A stretch of 5,734 nucleotides of DNA from contig CAMHMG010000192.1 in the NCBI GenBank assembly GCA_946186175.1, positions 1-5,734 on the forward strand, written 5' to 3'. Shown in pieces: positions 1 through 4,910 of the stretch. This DNA comes from an uncultured Clostridia bacterium. GTDB taxonomy: Bacteria; Bacillota; Clostridia; Lachnospirales; Lachnospiraceae. How positions within the stretch are numbered: position 1 is the stretch's first letter; each line of letters begins with the position of its first letter. The position numbers and the translations under genes were made by a program. Below the pieces are notes generated by a model that saw nothing but the letters and a program-made list of their open reading frames with translations, had not been told where the DNA came from and searched no databases.

Positions 1-24
1 GATATGTTTGCATCTTACCTGTAT

Positions 25-56
25 TTGTTATGCTATTATTCCGTGAATAGTAACAA
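25..56. repeat. Inverted repeat, possible old stem-loop
   Basis: TTGTTA (25-30) plus CTATT (33-37) pairs with AATAG (46-50) plus TAACAA (51-56). This gives 11 base pairs with a two-base TG bulge on the left arm and an eight-base loop. No T-run follows on either side, so it is not a convincing terminator. It could be the end of a gene lying outside the window or an operator. A second AT-only stem (AAAAATC 74-80 with GATTTTT 86-92) sits just before the antitoxin promoter. Nothing else is seen in bases 1-94. Confidence 0.4.
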
Positions 57-94
57 TAAAGTAATTATTGGTTAAAAATCCCATAGATTTTTGA

Positions 95-123
95 TTGACA
101 TTGAGAAAAAATTGTCATATTAT
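95..123 (+). promoter_or_regulatory. Promoter of the type III antitoxin/toxin operon
   Basis: A perfect -35 box TTGACA (95-100) is followed after 17 bases by TATTAT (118-123). A second possible -10, TATAAT, overlaps it at 121-126 but would need a 20-base spacer. Transcription would start near 130, just before the first antitoxin repeat at 133, as expected for a type III system. TGACA (96-100) and TGTCA (113-117) form a short inverted repeat across the -35 and spacer and could be an operator; that part is speculative. Confidence 0.8.
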
Positions 124-132
124 AATTGTAGA

Positions 133-185
133 AAGGTCTCCATTAACCTTATGGTCTTGAATCATAGAAGAGATGAACATTAAAG
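133..185 (+). repeat. Antitoxin repeat unit 1 (53 nt)
   Basis: Left core 133-150, variable segment 151-167, right core 168-183, then AG. The variable segment with the last T of the core folds as TATGG (150-154) against TCATA (162-166), which is five pairs including one G.T. The core hairpin is AAGGT (133-137)/ACCTT (146-150). Confidence 0.9.
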
Positions 186-235
186 AAGGTCTCCATTAAC
201 CTTCGGTAATCAATCCGTAAAGAGATGAACATTAA
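186..235 (+). repeat. Antitoxin repeat unit 2
   Basis: The left core at 186-203 is identical to unit 1. The variable segment at 204-219 is different in sequence, yet still folds on itself as CGG (204-206)/CCG (215-217). The right core at 220-235 is identical to unit 1. The offset between left cores is 53 bases and between right cores 52, because the middle is one base shorter. Confidence 0.9.
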
Positions 236-238
236 CGA

Positions 239-267
239 GTGGGAAGCATAGTCTTCCCACATTTTTT
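239..267 (+). terminator. Rho-independent terminator between antitoxin and toxin
   Basis: GTGGGAAG (239-246) pairs perfectly with CTTCCCAC (253-260) around a six-base loop, followed by A and six T (262-267). It sits after the last antitoxin repeat and before the toxin ribosome-binding site. This is the usual type III arrangement, where partial readthrough keeps antitoxin RNA in excess over toxin mRNA. Confidence 0.95.
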
Positions 268-291
268 AACTAAAGAAAAAGGAGGATCATC

Positions 292-894
292 ATGTTTAAA
301 CTGGAAGGAAAGATGACATTTATTAATATAGACCAAAACTATTTAAAAAAATTGCATGATGCATGCTCAGAAGTATACTATAAGGCAAAAGGTTATGATA
401 ATAAACCCTACATAGGAATTTTAATTGATAAAAATGATAGACAATATGTTATTCCTTTAACATCAGCCAAGGTAAAACATAAATTGTGGAAAAACGTTAA
501 TAAGGAATGTTATTTGATTTATGAGACATCAAAAATAACTGATATGAGGAATAATGATATATGGGTTGCTATGGAAGGTGATAGTGTTAAACATATTCTA
601 TCAGTAATGGATGTTAAAAAAATGATTCCGATTGTGCCCGGAGTTTATAGCAGAGTCGATATCAACATTGAAGATGGAGATGATAATGCTACACAAAACT
701 ATAAAAATCTGTTGAATAAGGAATATTCTTTTTGTCTTAAAATAATCAATGAGGTTATTGGTAAAGCCAATAAGTTGTATGAGAAGCAGATGAAAAATGG
801 TAAAGTTATTAAATTCTGTTGTGACTTTAAGGCATTAGAGAAAGTGGCAGATAAGGTTGAGCAGAGTGGTTTGGAAAATCTTGAAAAAAGTTAG
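292..894 (+). CDS. toxN: Type III toxin-antitoxin system endoribonuclease, ToxN/AbiQ family
   Basis: This is a 200-residue cytoplasmic RNA-cutting toxin, held inactive by the repeat RNA encoded just upstream. Such systems act in plasmid or island maintenance and as abortive-infection defence against phages. The family pattern is visible in order: an N-terminal strand and helix (about 8-30), NKPYIGIL (37-44), then the basic active-site stretch IPLTSAK (54-60) followed by KHK (62-64), and later a segment around 103-115 with DVKKMIP that matches the family's 'ILDVKKMIPVP' style. By family knowledge the Tyr, Thr/Ser and Lys of the PYIG and PLTSxK stretches form the nuclease pocket. The 200-residue length is slightly above the usual 165-190. 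The start is set by GGAGGA (281-286), five bases before ATG. A second Met at codon 8 (MTFINID) has no comparable ribosome site. The gene is read through the terminator at 239-267 from the promoter at 95-123. Confidence 0.92.
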   Translation: MFKLEGKMTFINIDQNYLKKLHDACSEVYYKAKGYDNKPYIGILIDKNDRQYVIPLTSAKVKHKLWKNVNKECYLIYETSKITDMRNNDIWVAMEGDSVKHILSVMDVKKMIPIVPGVYSRVDINIEDGDDNATQNYKNLLNKEYSFCLKIINEVIGKANKLYEKQMKNGKVIKFCCDFKALEKVADKVEQSGLENLEKS

Positions 895-956
895 ATGGTA
901 TGCTTGATGGTATTTTGACAACAGGGTTGATTGAAATCCTTTGATATCAAGGCTTA

Positions 957-1100
957 GGGGGGCATAAGATTATGTCCTCTGACTCTGTCATTTGCGCGTA
1001 CTTTGAGGAAAACTCCTGTTGTGCTTGCACAAGTAGGAGTTTGACGAGAAGCGTGACACCGAACTTGTGAGGCGCAAGGTTCGAATCCTTGTACCCCAGC
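957..1100 (+). pseudogene. Interrupted, degenerate tRNA-Gln(CUG)-like gene
   Basis: The 3' end is a clear tRNA end: T-stem CAAGG (1075-1079)/CCTTG (1087-1091), T-loop TTCGAAT (1080-1086), acceptor strand TACCCCA (1092-1098) and discriminator G1099. UACCCCA-G is characteristic of bacterial tRNA-Gln, whose 5' strand is normally UGGGGUA. Further upstream, CTCTGAC (977-983) followed by TCTGTCATTTG (984-994) reads like a Gln anticodon loop with anticodon CTG, the 3' anticodon strand and the variable loop. About 80 extra bases separate these two parts. The 5' half (acceptor, D-arm, 5' anticodon strand) is not recognisable: GGGGGG at 957-962 pairs poorly with TACCCCA, and ACAGA is absent. CCA is not encoded (GCTTG follows). 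A normal tRNA is excluded, but a reshaped tRNA-like RNA is possible. Confidence 0.55.
1010..1042 (+). repeat. Strong hairpin inside the tRNA-like sequence
   Basis: AAACTCCT (1010-1017) pairs with AGGAGTTT (1035-1042). Inside it TTGTGC (1019-1024) pairs with GCACAA (1027-1032), separated by a G/GT internal loop, giving 14 perfect pairs. It lies in the segment between the anticodon side and the T-arm of the tRNA-Gln-like sequence, so it is the core of whatever was inserted there. Confidence 0.75.
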
Positions 1101-1105
1101 TTGGG

Positions 1106-1134
1106 ACTTCGGTAATTTTACCGAAGTTCTTTTT
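1106..1134 (+). terminator. Rho-independent terminator after the tRNA-like sequence
   Basis: ACTTCGGTAA (1106-1115) pairs perfectly with TTACCGAAGT (1118-1127), extendable by G1105.T1128 and G1104-C1129, and is followed by TTTTT (1130-1134) and CTTT. It lies five bases after the tRNA-like 3' end, as a tRNA gene's own terminator would. This suggests the locus was, or still is, transcribed. Confidence 0.9.
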
Positions 1135-1407
1135 CTTTGTAAAGCCTGTAAAATCAAGGGTTTCAATTATTTTATAATTCCTATTATTAAAGAAAAATCT
1201 TAATGTTTCCAATCGAAAAATCAGTAAATATTTTCCGAAATTACCTATCAAAATTGATTGATTTATCATTGCGTTAGAACATGTAATAGCACACAAAATA
1301 AGCAATAAATTAGGAACATTTGTTTTTACGCAACACTCTTATAATAATTTGACACTATTATTACAAAGGAGATGCGACAAAATAATATATAGTGGAGGTG
1401 CGTGAAT
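1135..1407. other. AT-rich intergenic stretch with a possible promoter/operator
   Basis: No coding or RNA gene is supported between the terminator and the lipoprotein start. TATAAT at 1340-1345 could be a -10 box, but no good -35 stands at the right distance. TAATAAT (1342-1348) and ATTATTA (1357-1363) form an inverted repeat directly over and after it, which could be a regulator site. TTGACA at 1349-1354 lies in the loop of that repeat, and no -10 box is found 17 bases further on. Confidence for a working promoter is low. Confidence 0.3.
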
Positions 1408-2319
1408 ATGTTTAATAGAAAAATGTTGAATGTGGGATTGCTTGTTATACTACTGATCTTGACATCATGCGGAGTTGATAATAAAACGCCGAATGATGAT
1501 CTGAAGAATCCTGAGATTATCGAAACACAAAACACCGGTGATGATAAGATTGATAATCAAAGCACTAATAATTCCGTAAGCGAGAGCCCGAAATCTGATT
1601 CCGGTGATGATTTGTTAAAGGGTGATCGTATTTCCCAGACAGGAGCTTATGGCATGATATCTCTTACGGTACCGGAGCAATGGGGATATAAAACCTGTGC
1701 GGTTGATGAAACAGGTCTTAGTATGGGCGGTGATTATGGGATTTTAATCTATCCAAAGGATAATGGTGAAAATGGTGGGCATATAGAAATAGCTTATTCA
1801 TCATTTTTCGGTGTGTGTGGAACAGGACTTGAAACGCAGGAATTAACACTTGGAGGCGATAAGGCAGATGTAGGATATTATGATGGCTCTAAGATATGGG
1901 ACTATGTGTGCTATAAAGGAAAAAACGAGGGAGTTGTCGCTTATACCTATGATGTGGATAAATGGTGGGATGAGTGTGGGGATGATGCAATGGAAATACT
2001 AAATACATTGGAATTTGAGCCTGATAAGGCAAAGGGTGCTATTGGAGTATATGAAAAGGATTCGGATGATTCAGAGATCTCTTTGACCATATCTGTCAAG
2101 AACATAACTGAAAAAAGCGCAGTGATAGTATTTAATCAATATGAGGATGAGGTATTTAACCAAAATGAGGGGAATAATACGAATAAAACTGAGCTGACCT
2201 TTGAAGAGGACTTTGCCGTTCAGAGGAAGAATGCAGATGGTTCTTACGAAACTGTGCCGTTTGTATTTACGCGTATAAACGATAATGCTATAATTATATA
2301 TATATTTTATCTGGTATAG
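1408..2319 (+). CDS. Lipoprotein with C-terminal, apparently truncated Ig-like domain
   Basis: This is a secreted, membrane-anchored protein of unknown role. ATG 1408 is chosen because GGAGG (1394-1398) lies nine bases before it; the in-frame GTG at 1402 would be only three bases away. The signal peptide has a hydrophobic core (GLLVILLIL, about 10-18) and lipobox LTSC, with the lipidated Cys at 21. A Ser/Asn/Asp-rich linker follows to about 70. A globular part of about 75-205 resembles lipoproteins common in Lachnospiraceae, with ISLTVPEQWG and four Cys. From about 216 the pattern EISLTISVKNITEKSAVIVF and later YETVPFVFTRINDNA looks like a bacterial Ig-like domain (Big_14 style). The domain stops abruptly in the AT-repeat-encoded tail IIIYIFYLV, where such domains usually continue for some 30 residues. 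The function is not known, and the domain call is from memory of the family pattern. Confidence 0.82.
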   Translation: MFNRKMLNVGLLVILLILTSCGVDNKTPNDDLKNPEIIETQNTGDDKIDNQSTNNSVSESPKSDSGDDLLKGDRISQTGAYGMISLTVPEQWGYKTCAVDETGLSMGGDYGILIYPKDNGENGGHIEIAYSSFFGVCGTGLETQELTLGGDKADVGYYDGSKIWDYVCYKGKNEGVVAYTYDVDKWWDECGDDAMEILNTLEFEPDKAKGAIGVYEKDSDDSEISLTISVKNITEKSAVIVFNQYEDEVFNQNEGNNTNKTELTFEEDFAVQRKNADGSYETVPFVFTRINDNAIIIYIFYLV

Positions 2320-2375
2320 GTGTTGTTATATATGTGAAACGGATTTAAGATTAAAGGTCAAAGGAGGGGTTGTAT

Positions 2376-3023
2376 ATGGCAGTATTCAATATTCCGGCAA
2401 GCGATGGTCGTAAAGCAGTTAATTATACTACAAAGCAGATGAGTGATAATGGGAATATTCGTGTGAGATTTCCTAATTCCGCTGAGGTTAATAGAATAAT
2501 TGAAAATGGCAGTATTGAGGTTGACGGTGGGGTCACATTAACACTTTCTGAGGAAGCAATGGAAAAACTCAAGGAAACCGCAAAGAACGCTGATAAAGCT
2601 AATGAAGCAGCTGCAGAGGCTCATTTTACGGAGTTTAATGCTGCTGTTGCAAAACAGCAGGGCGAGGCTATGGGAAAAGTTGCAGAAGATGAAGCAAAGA
2701 TGTTTGAAATAGCCAGAAGAATAGCAAAGGGCGGTGTCGTTCCGGCTAAGGATGAGAAGGCTCTTGCTGAGTACAATATTGATCTTTACCAGATGTCAAA
2801 GCAGGCGGGTGCAATGGCAAAAGAACATGAGAAGTATAAGAAAGCACTTACGGAAGAAAACAGCCATGATGAGGCGCTAGAAAAGGCACAGCAGGAAGTT
2901 GATGCCATTGGAGCTGAAGGTTATACTGCCCAGAAAGTTGAGATGGAAATATCAGTTGGTGGAGGAGAACCACAGGTTGTCGATATTTCAACTGCTGATG
3001 TGACGGTTGGAGTTATGGCGTAA
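2376..3023 (+). CDS. Uncharacterised helical protein, Ala/Glu/Lys-rich
   Basis: I do not recognise a named family. ATG 2376 is preferred: GGAGG at 2363-2367 is eight bases upstream, while the in-frame TTG at 2370 almost touches the ribosome site. The 215-residue product has no signal peptide or membrane segment. A short N-terminal part of mixed strands (1-55, with VTLTLSEEAMEKL at 53-65) leads into a long charged helical region (about 57-180), probably coiled-coil or a helical bundle. It includes EIARRIAKGGVVPAKDEKAL (111-130). A Gly-rich, strand-like C-terminal tail (about 183-215) ends in VDISTADVTVGVMA. The clean end and good codon use argue for a real gene. It lies 56 bases after the lipoprotein. 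A structural or secreted role without a signal peptide is possible but not shown. Confidence 0.8.
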   Translation: MAVFNIPASDGRKAVNYTTKQMSDNGNIRVRFPNSAEVNRIIENGSIEVDGGVTLTLSEEAMEKLKETAKNADKANEAAAEAHFTEFNAAVAKQQGEAMGKVAEDEAKMFEIARRIAKGGVVPAKDEKALAEYNIDLYQMSKQAGAMAKEHEKYKKALTEENSHDEALEKAQQEVDAIGAEGYTAQKVEMEISVGGGEPQVVDISTADVTVGVMA

Positions 3024-3082
3024 GAGATAACTTCTAGTCAGCAAAATGATTTAGTAGATTAGGGGATGGTGGTGAAAAATCT

Positions 3083-3478
3083 ATGGATGAATATCAATGC
3101 GTAATAGTTGATCTTGCCTATTATAATAACCCCAAGAATATTATTGTTTATGTATCTGAAACAAATGAAGATTTTACAATAGAAACTAATATTGATGGAA
3201 TTGAGATCAAATCAGTTGGATATGGCTATTTTGAAGTATATCAGGAATTAAGAGATAAGATGCTTGATTTGGGATATGGTTTGAAATGTAACGGATCAAG
3301 AATTAATGCAGTCCAGTCAAATATGATGGGTACAAGTGATAAAATATATCTTGTAGAAATGGGTAAACCGGCCTTAAATAAAGATATTGTTTCAATATGG
3401 GACTATGCTGAAATAAATGAATTTCCCAATACAGAAGAGCAATTAAAATTTGCCAATAGATGGTTAGATTCAAGATGA
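3083..3478 (+). CDS. Small uncharacterised protein (131 residues)
   Basis: This is a soluble acidic protein with no signal peptide or membrane segment. The start at ATG 3083 is supported by TGGTGGTGA (3067-3075), seven bases upstream and partly complementary to the 16S tail. The N-terminal half predicts strands (CVIVDLAYY, NIIVYVSE, DFTIETNIDGIEIKSVGYGYF). A helix with ELRDKMLDLGYGL and the motif CNGSRINAVQSNMM (69-82) follow, then KIYLVEMGKPA and a short WDYAEI segment. The CNGSR...MGKPA pattern reminds me of small proteins found beside secreted toxins in Firmicutes, so an immunity-type or accessory role is conceivable, but I cannot name a family. It ends 22 bases before the nuclease gene, suggesting co-transcription. 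Confidence 0.78.
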   Translation: MDEYQCVIVDLAYYNNPKNIIVYVSETNEDFTIETNIDGIEIKSVGYGYFEVYQELRDKMLDLGYGLKCNGSRINAVQSNMMGTSDKIYLVEMGKPALNKDIVSIWDYAEINEFPNTEEQLKFANRWLDSR

Positions 3479-3500
3479 TCAGAAGAAAAAGAGGAATAAT

Positions 3501-4565
3501 ATGAAACATAAGTCTTATATGGTGTGCTGCTTGATAATAATATTATTACTAAGTGGTTGTGTTTCGCAGGATGTTAATTTAAATGACAAGACAGCACAGA
3601 CTACGGCTGTTAATAAAGAGATATCATCAGAAATTACGGCGACACGTACCGAAGAAATAACGTCTGAAATGACGCGCGAAAATAAAGATGAAGTCTCGAC
3701 AGAAAATGCTACAACAGAATTTGCTATAGAAGAAGATACAACAAATGATATACTTTTTCCGGGATATAATGGTGAAGCATACGTTATGATCAATAATAAT
3801 ATGCCTGCTTTTTCTGATGAGGAAAAGCATAATACGGAATCGTTTGAGGAATATAGTCAGCTGGATTCTAAGGGCAGATGTGGTGTGGCATTTGCGAATG
3901 TATGTAAGGAAACCATGCCGACGGCAAAGCGTGGAGATATTGGAGATATAAGACCTTCCGGATGGCATACTGTTAAATATCCTGGCGTGATTGAAGATAA
4001 TTATCTGTATAATCGCTCTCATTTAATAGCATATAGTCTGGCCGGAGAAAATGATAACGAAAAGAATCTTATTACAGGCACAAGGTATCTTAATCAGGAA
4101 ACTATGCAGATATTTGAACTGCAGGTTTTAGATTATATAAGAGATACGGATAACCATGTTCTGTATAGGGTGACTCCATTTTTTGATGGTGACAATTTAC
4201 TTGCGACAGGGGTGCAGATGGAGGCCTGGTCTGTGGAGGATGAAGGCGAAGGTGTATGTTTTAATGTTTTTTGTTATAATGTACAGCCGCATATTGAGAT
4301 AGATTATGCAACCGGAGACAGCAGAGAAGTTGAAGGTAGTAGTACAAATTCTCGATCGAGTCAAGCTATAGAAAAAGAGACAGATTTTGAAAATATGGAG
4401 ATGCTGTTCATTCTTAACACAAATACAATGAAGATTCATCTGCCTGATTGTAAAAGTATAAGTTCCATAAAAGATAAAAATAGACAAGATTATGAGGGAA
4501 CTTTAAATGAATTAAAGGAACGTGGCTATTCCCCCTGTGGCAACTGTCTGCCAAGTTATAGATGA
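3501..4565 (+). CDS. Lipoprotein DNA/RNA non-specific endonuclease with C-terminal Cys/His motif
   Basis: This is a 354-residue surface-anchored nuclease, expected to cut extracellular DNA and RNA for nutrient gain, DNA processing or competition. The start ATG 3501 follows AGAGGA (3490-3495). The signal sequence CCLIIILLLSGC ends in lipobox LSGC (Cys20). A low-complexity Thr/Glu-rich spacer spans about 25-82. The beta-beta-alpha-metal nuclease domain covers about 85-265. Its DRGH-type motif is here NRSHLIA (171-177) with catalytic His174. N189 and N198 in the helix KNLITGTRYLNQ match the spacing of the metal-binding Asn pair of NucA/EndA enzymes. After a Ser-rich linker (about 275-295) comes a short domain (about 300-351) with H313, C317, C346 and C349 in IHLPDC...SPCGNC, a likely zinc knuckle seen on several Firmicutes nucleases. 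All key residues are present. Only 22 bases separate it from the small gene upstream. Confidence 0.93.
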   Translation: MKHKSYMVCCLIIILLLSGCVSQDVNLNDKTAQTTAVNKEISSEITATRTEEITSEMTRENKDEVSTENATTEFAIEEDTTNDILFPGYNGEAYVMINNNMPAFSDEEKHNTESFEEYSQLDSKGRCGVAFANVCKETMPTAKRGDIGDIRPSGWHTVKYPGVIEDNYLYNRSHLIAYSLAGENDNEKNLITGTRYLNQETMQIFELQVLDYIRDTDNHVLYRVTPFFDGDNLLATGVQMEAWSVEDEGEGVCFNVFCYNVQPHIEIDYATGDSREVEGSSTNSRSSQAIEKETDFENMEMLFILNTNTMKIHLPDCKSISSIKDKNRQDYEGTLNELKERGYSPCGNCLPSYR

Positions 4566-4648
4566 AATTAGTTTGAGGAAGTATATCAATCCGGAATGGA
4601 AGGACCTGATAAGAGGGCTAGCAATTAAAAGGACGGTGATCTGTCTCT
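4566..4648. other. Spacer between nuclease gene and structured RNA
   Basis: No terminator for the nuclease operon is visible in these 83 bases, and no gene is supported. If the minus-strand RNA is a mobile omega-RNA element, its 3' end and right boundary should lie here or just inside the nuclease gene end. No boundary motif could be fixed by eye. Confidence 0.4.
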
Positions 4649-4834
4649 CGAGCCATGTAACCTCGATTCCGCTTCGCTTAATCTCGGTCGTGGCTGGTCT
4701 ACGTTCCACTCCGGTCCGCGCAAAACCGATATCCACAGGATATCGTGTGTTGCCACATAATATCGAAATATCAATACCTTGTATGTGAGCAAGCTCCCCT
4801 ACAAGATATTGATATTCCGATACTGCATGGCTCG
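4649..4834 (-). ncRNA. Highly structured minus-strand RNA, HEARO/IscB omega-RNA-like
   Basis: A 9-bp perfect stem closes the RNA (CGAGCCATG 4649-4657 with CATGGCTCG 4826-4834). Reading the minus strand 5' to 3' there follow: a 23-bp hairpin (4822-4800 with 4783-4761) capped by GAG-CUUG-CUC; a TGTG-GCAA-CACA hairpin with a GNRA loop (4757-4746); an 8-bp hairpin CGATATCC/GGATATCG (4745-4727); a region with GTGG/CCAC pairing; and a hairpin (about 4688-4659) with tandem G.A/A.G pairs in ACCGAGATT against AATCGAGGTT. In the 23-bp hairpin the two imperfect positions (4766/4817 and 4777/4806) are A.C and C.A on the plus strand but G.U pairs on the minus strand, so the minus strand is the RNA. The size, the multi-hairpin layout and the sequence style recall HEARO RNA, the omega-RNA of IscB. 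That family call is from memory and less certain than the structure. No IscB gene is next to it. Confidence 0.75.
4761..4822 (-). repeat. 23-bp inverted repeat (long hairpin of the structured RNA)
   Basis: Arms 4761-4783 and 4800-4822 are inverted copies identical at 21 of 23 positions, with a 16-base loop that itself contains GAGCAAGCTC (4787-4796). Both differences become G.U pairs in minus-strand RNA. Confidence 0.92.
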
Positions 4835-4846
4835 TAGATTGCACGG

Positions 4847-4904
4847 AAAAAAATACAATTTTTTAACATTTAAGCTTGCAATGGTATAAATTCTATGATA
4901 TAGT
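4847..4904 (+). promoter_or_regulatory. S10 operon promoter with UP-like A/T tract
   Basis: The -35 is TTGCAA (4876-4881), the spacer is 17 bases, and the -10 is TATAGT (4899-4904) preceded by TGA (4896-4898), an extended -10. A7 (4847-4853) and T6 (4859-4864) followed by AACATTT lie about 40-60 bases before the expected start near 4911, matching an UP element bound by the RNA polymerase alpha subunit. A strong promoter is expected for ribosomal-protein genes. Confidence 0.75.
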
Positions 4905-4910
4905 GACACT

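Larger units (their letters stand above)
131..260 (+). ncRNA. toxI: Type III antitoxin RNA (two tandem repeats)
   Basis: This RNA lies directly upstream of a ToxN-family toxin gene and consists of two tandem repeats ending in a terminator. In known type III systems the toxin cuts the repeat precursor into single units, and each unit then binds and inhibits the toxin. Each unit here has an invariant 18-base left block (133-150, 186-203), a variable middle of 17 or 16 bases, and an invariant 16-base right block (168-183, 220-235). AAGGT pairs with ACCTT in the left block, and loop bases CTC can pair with GAG at 170-172 (222-224), suggesting an H-type pseudoknot. Two long repeats fit the CptIN subfamily described from Eubacterium/Coprococcus better than ToxIN, whose repeats are shorter and more numerous. 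The exact subfamily is inferred. Confidence 0.88.

Noticed and set aside
133..235. CRISPR-like repeat-spacer array
   Set aside because: There are only two units, the variable middle is self-complementary, and the array is followed by a terminator and a ToxN gene. A type III antitoxin explains everything.
957..1100. tmRNA or tmRNA permuted piece
   Set aside because: There is no tag-peptide reading frame and no tmRNA 5' consensus, and the acceptor strand matches tRNA-Gln instead.
954..1305. Two overlapping minus-strand ORFs (70 and 105 codons) across the tRNA-like region
   Set aside because: They are the reverse complement of the T-arm, hairpins and terminator (phrases like WGTRIRT come from antisense tRNA ends). 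No ribosome site was found and no known protein pattern.
1372..1392. Six-codon upstream ORF before the lipoprotein (MRQNNI)
   Set aside because: Its Shine-Dalgarno GGAG touches the ATG with no spacing, so initiation is unlikely, and nothing suggests a leader peptide.
3303..4487. Minus-strand ORFs inside the small gene and the nuclease gene
   Set aside because: They are antisense shadows of well-supported plus-strand genes, with no ribosome sites or recognisable domains.
4522..4788. Plus-strand ORF of 88 codons overlapping the nuclease end and the structured RNA
   Set aside because: It starts inside the nuclease gene in another frame, has no ribosome site, and its codons are the antisense of RNA stems.
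4649..4834. Retron msr-msd, integron attC site or plain MITE
   Set aside because: There is no reverse transcriptase or integrase nearby and no attC core sites. The GNRA loop, CUUG loop and tandem G.A pairs point to an RNA rather than a DNA-level fold-back. A MITE containing an RNA cannot be fully excluded.
4512..4844. Minus-strand ORF of 110 codons as the protein of the element
   Set aside because: It lies within the stems of the RNA and lacks HNH, RuvC or other nuclease motifs. It is better explained as chance reading through a structured RNA.
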